Shown one piece after another: positions 35,101 through 46,429 of a stretch of DNA of 64,000 nucleotides. The DNA lies in the NCBI GenBank assembly GCA_947579665.1, contig OX388346.1, positions 91,762,615 through 91,826,614 on the forward strand, given 5' to 3'. How positions within the stretch are numbered: position 1 is the stretch's first letter; each line of letters starts with the position of its first letter. The notes under the pieces were generated by a model. That model saw only the letters and a program-made list of their open reading frames with translations. It searched no databases and had not been told where the DNA came from. This DNA is from Sympetrum striolatum. Lineage: Eukaryota; Arthropoda; Insecta; Odonata; Libellulidae. A program made the translations under genes and the position numbers.

Positions 35101-37480
35101 GGTGATTAAGCTCATTTAATCTTACTGTTCCGTGCAAAACTTTTGATTAATTTATTTTTCAGACGAGAAATTTCCTCCCTCCTGTCGTGTAATTTTTTAG
35201 ATTAAAATTAATCCCACTCATGAATTATGTCATTAATCAGCATATCCTTGCATTAAAATAAACGACTTCTTTATGAATTTATTTCTGTCACTCGTAACGG
35301 ATATTTTAGTCCCAATTCTTAAGCTTTGTCTGACATATATCCTCTACAGAGAATTCAGTCAGTTTGATTATTTGAAGATGAATTATCGGTACATTAGAGA
35401 TCGTTCAAAGTAACGATGTTCTAAATTTCGTATTGTAAGTTCAAGGTGGATGTTTTGTAACAAAAAAAAAATATAAATCATGTGCACTAACTTCATGGTA
35501 TTTTTTCTAATTTTATGCTATTTTTTTCATTTTATATCCATGTAGAATCATTAGAAAAACTTCATACTAAATTATATATTTCCTAATGAATATTGCCTTT
35601 TGACTATTCCATGGATTCAAAAAGTTTTATTCTTGCGCATTTCGGAAATTCTACCCATGATTAATTACAATAATAGAAGGTTTTAATTCAATACATTGCC
35701 TGAGGATTATACTTAGACTTTGTACCTCCCATTGTGTGCTCTCTTTGAGATATTTTCACTATTAAACAGCTAAATTCCATTAATTAACAAGGGAAATCTC
35801 CATGTTACGCCAAGAGCTGTCGATACTCCATGATTAATTCAGTTTAATCATAGAATGTAAGCTCTTAGTATCCCAATGACTTGATTATTTTAATTTAGAT
35901 TATTGTAAATAATAAAATAATATAGGGTGCTAATATATTTTGCGAGTAACCTTTCACAAAATGAGGTGCGTTTAGATCAGGTAGGCTAAAACATGAATAC
36001 GCCGTACCAAAAGGCACTTTAATCGTATCATAACGTGGTGTTGACTTTGCGGATCCTCCCTTTACTTCTTTCCCCTTAGCAACAGAATGCTCCGGTTCAC
36101 GGGCTCCGCTGTAATTAGGAAAATGTGGTCGCAAATCGAGTTAGGCGATGGGTCGGCTGCCGCGGGCTCCATGGGAAATTTGAGATTGCAATTAGCTCAT
36201 CTTACAAAGAGATTAAAAGATAACGCAGACACTGCACTACTGAACTAGAACAGCGGTAAGATGCGATCATCCAGCAGCATCATCAATGAAACATTATTTA
36301 TCTCTCTTTGTTATCATATAAACGACGTATACATCTGTGGAGTATAGGTGAGATGAGTTATCGTAAATTTGCGTTCTCTATTAAGAAATGGTTGAGTTCT
36401 TATTGGTTTGAAGTGTGTATTTATTTTCTGAAGAATAATTCCCTCACTTATTATTTAATTTTAAATATTATGAATACATTGCATCTTCTTCGAAATACCT
36501 GTCCTTACTGATCATGAAATTATGCTTTTTTGAAGTTAACGCATTTAAGTCTTGCGGTGCCAACTGTGGAATATACGATCTCGTATTAACAATTCACATT
36601 TTGATTATTCGATTAAATAACCACGGGTTACCTAAATCAGCATTTTAATTCGAAATTTCGGATATTTTGAAGTTTTGCTCGTTGACAAATAATTCATAAT
36701 TTTGTTTATAGAAATCGAGAATTAATCCAGCTAACCTGTTGTACATTTTTCTTTCACTTCTGACAATTTTTATCGGAAGACATTTCAGTCGACAACTTGA
36801 ATTTCTGTGAACCATTAGAAATATTGGGTTTGAGTCGTCTATCGGTAGTACTGTTGTCATCTGTTATTGGGCCTTTCTCCACCCAATATGAAGAATGCAT
36901 TTCATGGTTATTGACGTCTTCGATTTCTGTCAGTATAGCTCCGTATATTGGAAGGAACAAAGTATTATCGATTTATTAAGGACGGCCTATAAAAATCTAT
37001 ATCTGGCTGAATACTTGAGTGCTGGGTGTGAACCACTATTCGCACAACACTCACTGTCTCACATAAACCATTTAACTTTTAATTTCCTGAAATTGTCGCA
37101 CAATTTTTATTTATTTCATTTTATCGTTGTGTAGGGAAAATTGAATGATGTTGCATGATTTTATGTAAACATTAGCTATCTAACCTAATAGTAACATACT
37201 ATACTCTTTTCAAATACTAAGTTATTTGAATAAATAAACCCACGATGTTATTAATTTATAAAAAATACATCCAGTTACATACATTTCTACGTCCCGGAAA
37301 GTCTCTCTTGCTGCCTAGTAGAGGTTAAAAGTTGAGTAAGTTAGGCTAAGAGGAAAGCCGCTGTTAGTGATATTTCCATTATTTTTATTGGATAATTTTT
37401 TCTCAAATGTCGATGAATTAACTGGAGTAATTGAGCCGTAAAATAGTTCTGTATATAAGAATGATCTCGTATTTTCCCGA
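32181..37480. other. Mostly AT-rich interval without a supportable gene
   Basis: It contains a C/T tract at about 32936-33000, a (TA)n run near 33170, and a CpG-bearing patch at 34680-35060 with short frames. Acceptor-plus-GTATxx sites (for example TTATTCTTTGTTAG|GTATAT near 33857) resemble weak recursive sites. No splice-bounded frame was convincing. Confidence 0.4.
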
Positions 37481-37487
37481 TATAGCT

Positions 37488-37682
37488 TATGTATGAAGTT
37501 TTCTTGGGTTGTCAGCCGGGTGAGATATTTGAAGTCAATCGACGTTTCGGCGCCTTCCTCTAGCGCCATCTTCAGGATCTTGATCCACTACATCCTGAAG
37601 TTGGTACTAGAGGAAGGCGCCGAAACGTCGATGGACATCGAATCACTCAACCGGCTGACAACCCGAGAAAACTTCATACATA
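37488..37682. mobile_element. Foldback element with GACGTTTCGG / TCTTCAGG motif
   Basis: Arms at 37488-37579 and 37592-37682 are reverse complements with moderate divergence, around a 12-base centre. Each arm contains TATGAAGTTTTCT, GGTTGTCAGCCGG and ATCGACGTTTCGGCGCCTTC followed by CTCTAG and an AACTTCAGG/ATCTTCAGG end. Such GTTTCGGC...TCTTCAGG palindromes are common in animal repeats. Read on the minus strand the left arm has CTGAAGA, a short GC stem and GAAACGTC. No coding capacity. Confidence 0.7.
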
Positions 37683-39200
37683 GTTCTATATATGAATTCG
37701 AAACGATGCATAATAAGAGAAAGAATACCAGCGTCACCGTTCTTGCAAAGCATAATTCATTCCAAATGAATTACTCACGCTTACCATTGAACCCGGTTTT
37801 TCATATTTTTCTTTCTTCATTGTAGAAAATTATAATCACCGCGAATCAAAGGGGTAAGCAAGTCTTAGTTTCTATAGGCCTCAAAAATTTTCCAAAAACC
37901 CTTTTTAAAAGCGCATTACGATTCCAAAGACGATGAGGTATTCATAACAGCGAGTCCGTTTGCATAATATTCACATTCTATAAAGTTTTCCAGCGAAATT
38001 ATTCCTAGAATTGTTTCGATTCGGTCCTCCGAGGAAGTTCGAGAAGGGCTATTACTCCCCACAATCTCCCCCTTGACGACGCATCTCTTCAATGCCACAC
38101 CCATATCTCAGGCGTTTCTTTTATGTCTGAGACAGCCCATGTTACATACCTCTTTAATTACGCACCATTACAAATTACACGTGATAGTTCGTGTTTATGT
38201 TATGTAACTTGTATTCTCTCAACGTCTATTTAAATTGTATATAATTTTATACGTAAATTAATTTTACTAAGAGATTTTCCTTACTTATTCCTAGTAATAC
38301 ATTCATCATTGTTTTTAAAGGATATTTTTAATTACTTTAGGGGTCGAGTTTTTTAAGGTCGATCTATACTGTTGAAGATATAGTATGACTAAGTAGTATC
38401 CTTAAAGTTTTATATAGCTTCCTACGTACGAAAGAGACACAAGAGCCGCTAAGATTGGCTTATACTATGGCATTTTCTTTATTCGAATCGGCTTACTAAT
38501 TCCCTACTGTTAATGTTTCGTTATCTCTAGAATAAGCGTGTCCACGACGGCATTAACTATGCATTCACCCCCAGGATTTGTGATATCATCCATGACGATA
38601 TATCCGCAATCGTTAAAATAATGCGTGTATTTTGATTTAATTTTGAAATTATTTAATGACATTTATTGTATCCAGTGTCCCCCGCATCTTAATGGTGTTT
38701 TATTTTTTAATCTCGAACTTTAGATCGGTTCTACCCAATCCATCTATCATTCTGCCATTTCATCTAAGCATTTGAGGTGGCGCGTGGCATTCGAGTGATG
38801 TTCTTCTATTTTCGCATATAACTCGCGATATATTTTGCGAAATATGTTTTCATATAATGGGAGTACGTAGAGATTAGGGTTGAAGATTCCGCATTTGGTG
38901 TACTTTTCATTTACTCGTTGTATTTATACTGAAACGAAGAAAAGACTGTCCCTGAAAATTAAAATAGAAAAATATGAGTGAGTTGCGAATACGTTTTCCA
39001 ATCATGTTGAAGTATGTTATTATGTGGTGGATTTGGGTAGTTTCCAAGGTCTCCTATTTATTTACTTTACCCTTTGAGACAAGGGAACACGTGCCTTAAC
39101 AGACATGTTTTCAAGACGACGCATTCACTCTCACAATGTATGTCCTTATCTTCAAGCGCGGCCACCTGCCCGTTCCGTGATTGTAATGGCGTGTTTGCTT
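37683..39200. other. AT-rich interval, no gene seen
   Basis: Only short frames. Nothing structural beyond AT-rich low-complexity sequence. Confidence 0.5.
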
Positions 39201-39213
39201 TTGTCTTTGGCAG

Positions 39214-39309
39214 GATAATTTCGTGAGCAGCACTCATCCAGGGAAGACTCGGTCGGAGACCAGCCGAAGAGGTCAAGGCAGGTCGAGGGGAGGACGCGGA
39301 GGAGCTTCG
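39214..39309 (+). CDS. Candidate internal exon encoding an RG/RGG-rich segment
   Basis: The acceptor TTTGCTTTTGTCTTTGGCAG ends at 39213 and a perfect donor GCTTCG|GTAAGT begins at 39310. The 96 bases (32 codons, multiple of three) are open in only one of three phases. They read DNFVSSTHPGKTRSETSRRG followed by QGRSRGGRGGAS. RG/RGG clusters are typical of RNA-binding or arginine-methylated disordered regions, but the parent gene is not recognised. The exon is purine-rich with GGA/GAAGA words like splicing enhancers, in AT-rich intronic-looking DNA. It is the best two-sided exon in the window. Confidence 0.47.
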
Positions 39310-41290
39310 GTAAGTACAATCAACTCTCGAGGCTCACCCACGCAAATTCAGCATTTCCAAATTAATCAAAGGTGACATATCTCTCTGGTATATATATATT
39401 AATGGAACTAATCTCTTTAGAAGTAAAATGCGCCAACTCTTTCGGTATCCACATAAGCTTCATATATGAAGTAGAATTTTCCTGTTAACCTGCTTAGACC
39501 TTATTATTTAGGAGCGCACACACATACAAATATACGAACCCATTTATTGGTCGAGATTGGGACCAGGAAGTCCCATTTTCTATCCCTTGTCTTGTGAGTG
39601 GATTGCGTTCAAATTAAACTGAACATTTCCTTCAGCAATGGAACGTGTACTTATTGCTGCTATTTTTTATCCGTTTCTTTTCGGAATAAAAAATCCTAAA
39701 TATGCCGAATGAGCATATTGAACTTGTGCTCCTAGAAATTTATATTAAATCTGAGGAGATGAAAAGTGTATAGTCCTCCAATCCTCATTTTCAGGTCAAT
39801 TTTGTAATCTCCTGGAGATCCATTCTCTATTCGAAAACTATCCATTCTGAGCTTACATTTACTTTTATCAACGCAATTACTGACTGACATTAGCTTATTA
39901 CCTTACTTACTTAGCATAACTTCGTTCTTTCAATGCAGTATTTCACCAGTGGTTAGGGACGTCAGTATTCCAAAGACTTTTTTCTTGTCATTTCTTTACT
40001 ATTCCTTCCGCAAATGTTCTTTTCACCAGATTAATTGCCAGTGAGTCTGTTTCTATCAGATTTGTAACTATTTTCATCTTTTATCGATTCTCGTCTCATG
40101 ATAAATTGAGAAGAATCAAAAGGAAAGGTAAACTGGTAGTGTCATCGAGTTAAATGTGTTCATATCCGGCGGACATCGTGAGGTTAGTTTGAAGGGGAGC
40201 TGCTAGAGAGCAGCACCGTTCAATTTCCTCCAAAGAGGCAGCGGCAGAAGGTTGGTGCGCCGCTCTCGACGCGACCTCCTTCCCAACTACGTGTCCGCTC
40301 TTTCGTTGGCGGTGAATTCGTACGGCGTATAGGGGACGCTAAACGCTCCATTTCGATCTTCCAGATGGCAGATGTGAATCAAATCGTGATTTGAAACCAT
40401 TATTGAAAAGTAGCAATGAAATATCATCAGTGTGAATCCCAAGGAAAGGCACTTTCGTCGGTGATGTTTAAGGTGAGGTTTTGAACCGTTTACTACCTGT
40501 GATAACGTCACCCATTCTTATCGATATCGCTATCTCTTTCGTAATCATTAGCCTCTCCTTGTACTTATCTACACTTAATGTTTTTTTCGCTTCAAAAAAT
40601 CTCCTTTTAAATATTCTCTTTTTGAGTGAAAGAAAATAGCAGTTTTGCTAAGTATGAAATCGAATTTCTATGAATTTTTGCGTAGGTGAAATGTACGTTT
40701 ATTGTAAAGATATTTTCCAAAAAACTGTTTGATTTTCATCACCTCTAATACTAGCTACGGCTTTGGAGGGGGGATGCGGCGACTAGACTAGATGAGGAAT
40801 GAGGTCTTTCATTAGTTTTGAAAGATTTTTGGTTTTTCAAATAGAGGTTTGAGTGGTAATTACCTCGTAAGTGACACTGTGAATATCTTATCAATCGATG
40901 ATTGATCTAATATCCCCGCTTGACTCTTCCCACAGTAGCTTTCATATAACCATAGCCATGAGGAAAGTTAGAAGAAATCTAAACGAATGATACACTTTGT
41001 TCTATCGTGCACCTAAAAACAAGTATTGAATTGAACATTGCTTAAGTTTCATAGCTGCCAATTTTAAATTCCAAACTTCTGTGACCTTACGTAGTTGATA
41101 ACGGATGGGAAAAGATATTGATTTCGGTCGGAATCGTTTAACAACCAAAAGGGAAGGGTAATGATAATATATATTCTTTGTATAACAGTATTAGGAAACG
41201 CTATCCAGTTGGTTGTATTGGTACGCCAACGAAACAGCCAGTAATATAGTCAATTGCTGTGGTCCAAAGTATTCATTACAATTGCTATTC
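39310..41290. other. Intron-like interval, no gene seen
   Basis: AT-rich apart from a CpG-bearing patch at 40190-40330. A short acceptor-led frame at 40364 (TTTCGATCTTCCAG) closes after about 22 codons. Confidence 0.4.
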
Positions 41291-41299
41291 CTTTCAATT

Positions 41300-41323
41300 G
41301 TGGATTTCCACTAAATAAAGACC
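41300..41323 (+). repeat. Hairpin plus AATAAAGACC end of a dispersed repeat
   Basis: GTGGA-TT-TCCAC immediately precedes TAAATAAAGACC. The same stem-then-AATAAAGACC layout ends the copies at 41584-41705 and 56446-56566, although the stem sequence differs. Confidence 0.4.
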
Positions 41324-41583
41324 ATTATTCATCGCGTATTAACAATCATTTTGAATTGTTGACCTTATTTTAGACCCCAAATGGGACACAAGTTTAGTTA
41401 TAGTACTATTGCTTTTGTAATCTCCATGTTATACACAGCTTTCTTTGACATCTTTTGGCTTGTACTGTCAGTAGGTCTGCGCAGGTTTTTCACACCTCCC
41501 TTCTCTGTGGGTGTTTTCCTGCTGTGGATATTTTTTCCTAACATATCACCTTAGGTTTTTTTTTACTTCCACTCCTTCTAAAG

Positions 41584-41705
41584 TTTTCCTCTCTATTTCT
41601 ATTCACATATACACAAGTTTTTATGTATATAATACCATTGACGAAAGGTTAGATGGAAGAAGAGACTTTTCAGTCTCAATCTCGCCTTTAATAAAGACCT
41701 TAACA
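41584..41705 (+). repeat. AATAAAGACC-ended dispersed repeat
   Basis: Closely related to 56446-56566: TCTCTATTT, CAAGTTTTTATG, CATTGACGAAAGGTTAGATG, then GAGACT-TTTC-AGTCTC (perfect 6-bp stem), CAATCTCGCCTTTAATAAAG and ACC. The AATAAA may be a polyadenylation signal, so the family could be the 3' end of a retroelement. The end is followed by a short duplication of AAAGACCTTAACAA. Confidence 0.7.
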
Positions 41706-41979
41706 ACATCAAAGACCTTAACAAGTCGAGGCTTAATTTTTTGGTATTGGCCGACCCCAAAGTACGTACATCGTAACAAGATTTTTACTGAATCAACGAA
41801 ATTGGAAATTGCTTCATGTGGTTCAGTAAAAGATTGTTAGAATGTCTTTTGGACCCCAAAAGATAAAAGTGACGGTTTTTCGAACTTTTAAGGTTTTCGT
41901 GGAATAGAAGCACGGGATAGTTTCCGTTTGAATTCTGAAATTAATTTATAAATGTTGCATCTGTGTTTGGTAACTAAAG

Positions 41980-42321
41980 GTGCAAATGATAATATCAACC
42001 TGGGTGAGAGAAATCACACGTTCAGTTCTAAAGTTCGATGAGGTAAACTTCGCTAAGAGAAGGAATTCGTTAAGAAATGGTGGCACACAAAATGTGCAGC
42101 AAGGACGTTTTGGCACAAAGGGAAGGCAAGAGCAGATGGAGACGAAGAAAGAGATTTCAAACAAGTTGGAGGAGAGCGCTGATTGGCAGAGGTCAAGCGA
42201 ATCATCGGCCAATGGGAAGGCAGCCCAGAGTTCTTTCTTTTACCGATTCTCCTATGGCTTGCAAAATGCATGCACCGAGCCCTGGCTGAGATGGAAAAGA
42301 TCTGCTTACGGCAGTCGCTGA
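41980..42321 (+). CDS. Weak protein-like frame, unrecognised
   Basis: A 113-codon frame is hydrophilic and rich in K, E, Q and S: KFDEVNFAKRRNSLRNGG, then ETKKEISNKLEESADWQRS and FYRFSYGLQNACTEPWLR. Other frames of the same segment are also open on both strands, which purine-rich DNA favours. No domain, splice partner or strong start context was found. Confidence 0.17.
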   Translation: MQMIISTWVREITRSVLKFDEVNFAKRRNSLRNGGTQNVQQGRFGTKGRQEQMETKKEISNKLEESADWQRSSESSANGKAAQSSFFYRFSYGLQNACTEPWLRWKRSAYGSR

Positions 42322-43660
42322 ATTCGATCCTTATGAAATTTCTTCAATTATTAACAATATAAACAAATAAATGGGTTTTTCATCTTATATCAGGTTAAGG
42401 TTGTAGCCTATTTTCAATCAGACAAAATTTATAATCACGCAGATCTGAAATTTAAATTTACGATCATTTTCTTTTCTCCGAAATTGATCAATAATTGAAG
42501 AGAGATTCAAAGGAAATGTGATTCCACGCACGAGGAGTTGTCTGTATTACACTCTGCAGCCATGGGATCTACTGGATACTTTTTTATAGTTATAAACCCC
42601 GTTTGACAAGACATCGAATTGAAATATATCATGCATCTTAATTGGAACGTGTATGTTTTAGCACACGAATTTTTATGATTATTTTGAGTACTTCCTGTTC
42701 AATCGAATCACAGGTCTAATTTATAAATAATACACCTAAATGCATTTCACCAATAGTAGAGACTCTTTTCAATGATTAGTTGTCATCAATTTTATTTACT
42801 CTATCGATGGGTAGATATATCTTATAGTTTTCTTGCACTTTATCACATAATTTAGATGTGCATTTTAAATTAAGGTAATGGTTTAGATATCTTTGTTTTC
42901 GATGAAATAGTAATATTGATTTTAGGAATCAATGGGTTATTTCTAAACAGGAAGCGGATAGGGAATTCCCTCATTGCATAGAGGTATCTTTTGCGAGCAT
43001 TTCGGCGGAATCCGCTGCAGCGCATTCTCTAGAATATCTTGCAATAGCTCAGTTTTATGCGCCGCCTCGTATCGATCGTGCCTAGGACGTCCTAGGCGGC
43101 GGCCATTCCTCCAACAGCGATTGTTTATTAAGTGTCTGCTCTCTGTGAAATTCGGGGATCGTCGCAAATGCAATTAACCGCTTAATATTTTACTCTCGGG
43201 AGAGTATTGTTTTACATCGCATTTTATTACCATAGTATGAAAATTCTCTTAATAATCGATGTAAAGTAATTTTGGATCATTATTCGTTCGGTATTTTATT
43301 AATTTATTTTTGCGATTCTATAAATATTGACTACAGGAACGAATTAATGTTTCATTTTCAAACTTTTGTAACGCATTAGTAAGAGGAAAGGTTTTACACA
43401 AAATTAACTGAATTTTAATTTCGGAGTAATCTTCATTTGGGAAGAATTTACTTCTTCTTCTTCAGTGGAACTGTCCAAAGACAGGTATCAACTGGATCTC
43501 CTACCCTCTCTGTCCTCTTCCTTCATCTTCTTTCTTTATTGCAGTAATCTTTGTAGTCTATGTATTCTTAATCTAATCTACGGATCGAATATCATTAACT
43601 TAATTACACGTAAAGTGGACTAACCCTTGGTCGCTGTTCTTTTTTCTCTCTTTAATTTTA
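42322..43660. other. AT-rich interval with a small CpG patch
   Basis: A CpG-bearing patch at 42980-43170 holds a minus-strand frame (42943-43173) and an 18-bp perfect palindrome, GCCTAGGACGTCCTAGGC (43080-43097). A CTTCTTCTTCTTCAG acceptor at 43465 followed 19 bases later by CAG|GTATCA looks like a tiny exon, but this may be part of a repeat. Confidence 0.4.
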
Positions 43661-43666
43661 TTTCAG

Positions 43667-43810
43667 AATATTATACGACGAAATCGAAGTGCAAGAGAAC
43701 GTTTAAAATATAATCCAAATTGTATCATTGAAAGTAATTATCGCAATGAATTACGAAAATCGTACACCAAAAATGCTGCACTGACGATCCCAACTCAACC
43801 AAAACACTAA
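43667..43810 (+). CDS. Candidate terminal coding exon
   Basis: Very strong acceptor: branch-point match CTAAC near 43619, then TTCTTTTTTCTCTCTTTAAT and TTTATTTCAG ending at 43666. The first phase is open for 47 codons to TAA at 43808: NIIRRNRSARERLKYNPN, then IIESNYRNELRKSYTKNAAL and TIPTQPKH. It is basic and hydrophilic. An AATAAA at 44006-44011, about 195 bases after the stop, would serve as a polyadenylation signal, so this may be the last exon of a plus-strand gene. The family is not recognised. Confidence 0.38.
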   Translation, partial: NIIRRNRSARERLKYNPNCIIESNYRNELRKSYTKNAALTIPTQPKH

Positions 43811-44005
43811 ACTTAGTTATTTAATTCTACAAATCTATAAATATTGATTACAGAAACGAACGAATTCTTTTATTGCCAAAATTGTGGGATGCATAAGTAG
43901 CGAAAAAAGTTTTACGTAAAACTTACTAAATTAAGAGAAATAGCATCAATAGAGAATTAAATTTGATCAAAGAAAAAAATCCCTTAACATAAAGTAAGTA
44001 ATACA

Positions 44006-44011
44006 AATAAA
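44006..44011 (+). promoter_or_regulatory. Possible polyadenylation signal for the 43667 exon
   Basis: AATAAA followed by TGCTTGCATGAAGTGCCTTG, a GT/TG-containing downstream region. AATAAA is frequent by chance in AT-rich DNA, so this depends on the exon call. Confidence 0.25.
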
Positions 44012-44019
44012 ATGCTTGC

Positions 44020-45480
44020 ATGAAGTGCCTTGGAAGATGAAAGGACCGCGAGATGCTGACTGAATTCAGAGAAGGCTCCTTAGGGGTCGTAGTCACTCAC
44101 TGAATCCCAAGGATTATTGTGCCGTTGGAATGTCATGGTTAGAAAGGAGATAAAAAGCGACCTCTTTGGCAAAGACGTTGGTCCGAATTGTGGCAGAGTG
44201 TGGGTCACCTCGGATTAATCGGTGCTAATTTGACGCCCGTTTGTCCCGTAGGATGGAGGCTTTGGCGAGAAACGGTGGTGCGGATTATTCACCCGAACTT
44301 TCAGTTTCTGTCATATAACGGGTATGTGGATCGTATTTAATTATATCTGATGAGGGCAGTTCATAGTGAAGGCTAGACCGAAAATTTGTCGCGCGAATAC
44401 ATTATCTCATTGTTATTTTACGATGCTTCCAAAAAATAAATTATAATTAATAATTATTTACAAGGATTGAGAAATTCTTACTTTTTAAGTGTGAATTTAA
44501 AATTGTTTTTCATCCTGCAAAGCCGCATTCTACGTCTTCAAACATGAAATATCGTCTTCCATTATTGACCCTCGACTCTTATCCTAAAATCTATTTTCAG
44601 AACATTTTCTAACAAATAATGCACTTTCGCCTATTGTAATAGGAGAATAGAGGATGACAGGATATCCACAAGTATTTATTTTGTTATTATTAAAAATCTT
44701 AATGATATTTTTCAAGGCTCTAATAATTTCATATCAATAAAATGTTATCATGAAATTATAGGTATGAAATAGATTAATAGTATAAGTATGAATCGATTAA
44801 AGATGTAAATACAAATGGAATTGGTGGAGGATGATTTCTGCAGGTGCTTTCTGCAGCTATTTTAAACTCTGTCTGTTCTGCTTTCTCTTACTTTAATTTC
44901 TTTCCTTTTTATTTGTGAACACTCATCCTTTCCGTCAGCGTAATTTCATTCAGCTATTCTTTCGTATTTTTCAAAATCTTCATGGACGGTGACCGTGTCT
45001 TTTATTTTATTTAACTAGATATTTTAGTATATAACTCATCATGTTTTATTTAGACTCTATTCAATGGCTATTAATAGCCTGTCCTTTCGCGGAAGTGGAG
45101 ATACGTTCGATAAAACCGACTTACGCCTTCTGCGGTGTCGAGGACGTAGTCGGAATGTCGCCTTGTTGGTGTGTTCATTCCACCCTCTCATCGAAGGGCC
45201 CTCGAAGCGCCTTCAAAGAGAAAGTAGCGAAGACCCTCTCCACTCGAGTGGATTAATCTTCCAAAACATCGGATCTTTTCCGCGAAAAAAACACCACAAG
45301 CGTTTTTGCCGCACGCGTCGCTCCTAGACTACAACGGAAAAACATGCTCCTCTTAAACGGTATTTTCTTTATGAACATTTCTTTGGGTTTGTACCTAATG
45401 TCGCAAACTATGTTGTTGTTTTATCGTAGCTATCATTATGCTAAATGCACATTCATAGACTCTGACTGATTGACAACTCC
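44020..45480. other. Interval without a supportable gene
   Basis: AT-rich, with a CpG-bearing patch at 45064-45330 whose two overlapping frames (71 and 87 codons) show no domain. Confidence 0.4.
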
Positions 45481-45490
45481 CAGTTGAATC

Positions 45491-45570
45491 CTCCCAGTTA
45501 GCTAACCTAGTGTCTCCTCCACCTATCGTGTCTCCAGTCCAAGGTTCGATTCCCCGAAGGACCCGAAAGT
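45491..45570 (+). mobile_element. tRNA-derived SINE head (A and B boxes)
   Basis: An A-box-like TTAGCTAACCTAGTG (45498-45512) and a perfect B box GGTTCGATTCC (45543-45553) are 45 bases apart, the spacing of a tRNA gene. The acceptor and T stems do not pair properly, so this is not a functional tRNA. The body probably continues past 45600, but its end is not visible. Confidence 0.5.
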
Positions 45571-46054
45571 CGTTTAGTGAGCTTTCTTGTCGATGTGTGT
45601 GTAGGGAACTATCGATGACTAAGGTTTCCCCCTGTATTTAGCCCGTTTGAATTTCAGAAGATGACAATGTATTCTTCAGTGGATATTGTATTGTCTGAAT
45701 CTGACTTTCTTCAAGAAAGCTCTTCTCCTTGTTTGATTGACCTATATCTTTATATTCCATTCGTGAGTTTGCAAAAAATATTTCAACGTGTTTCATTGAA
45801 AAGAAGCCAAATGCTCGGAGATAAGTTTCTGAGATGCAAATATAGATCGTAAAACAGAGCTTGAGTAGTTAATTTAGTCCTTCCCTTAGGCAATTACGTC
45901 CATCCTGAGGGTAGACTCGTAATAGAAGCTTCTAATGAGCTCAGAAAGTGTAGAAAATGCCTTTAACTCGATCGTTGTATGTTTGTAAAATTACAGACTT
46001 GGGTTTGCAGGAATATGCGTTTTAGTTTGAAGCTGAGATCGGAGTTTTTGCGAC

Positions 46055-46242
46055 TGACGTCAGCACTTATAAACGGAGATCGCATTAGCTTGAATTCGTT
46101 GTGTTGTGAGCATTCTTGGAGAGGTAGTTTGATAGATGTTTCCACCAGTTTTTGGCGAGGGGAAGCGATTGCAGTGCCCCCTGTGTGTACATTTCTCCGT
46201 CTTCACCTAGTGTCATCCCCTCCCTCTTCTCGTATTGATCGG
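46055..46242 (+). promoter_or_regulatory. Candidate CRE/TATA promoter with non-coding first exon
   Basis: A perfect CRE palindrome TGACGTCA (46055-46062) lies five bases upstream of TATAAA (46068-46073). Transcription would be expected to start near 46098. About 145 bases later is a strong donor, GATCGG|GTGAGTGTGTG, at 46243, and the tract between and beyond is CpG-bearing. A TATA gene with a short untranslated first exon fits. The overlapping 147-codon frame (45979-46422) crosses the promoter and donor and shows no domain, so I do not call it a protein. There is no clear initiator. Confidence 0.33.
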
Positions 46243-46429
46243 GTGAGTGTGTGCTCTTTTCCCGTGTGTGCGTGTGTCAGAGGGAACCTCTTGGGCTACT
46301 TAAGGAGGCCTTCGCGGACGCGATCCCCGGGGATACCATTCTCACCCTTGAATTTTCACATTTGTGCAGCTTCAAGTAATATTTTCTGTCAAATTCATCC
46401 GACACTATTTACCCTATTTTAATGCCCAC

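Noticed and set aside
40364..40430. Exon after TTTCGATCTTCCAG
   Set aside because: Closes after about 22 codons with no donor, below what can be supported.
43080..43097. 18-bp perfect palindrome as an operator or recombination site
   Set aside because: A palindrome of this size is not rare enough in 64 kb to claim function without a second copy.
43441..43500. 19-base microexon between CTTCTTCTTCTTCAG and GTATCA
   Set aside because: The GTCCAAAGACAGGTATCAAC stretch looks like part of a dispersed repeat, and a 19-base exon cannot be supported by sequence alone.
45498..45553. tRNA gene with A and B boxes at correct spacing
   Set aside because: Acceptor and T stems do not pair, so a SINE head is the better call.
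45979..46422. 147-codon frame, the longest in the window
   Set aside because: It crosses a TATA/CRE cluster and a strong donor, has no domain, and such lengths are expected by chance in 64 kb.
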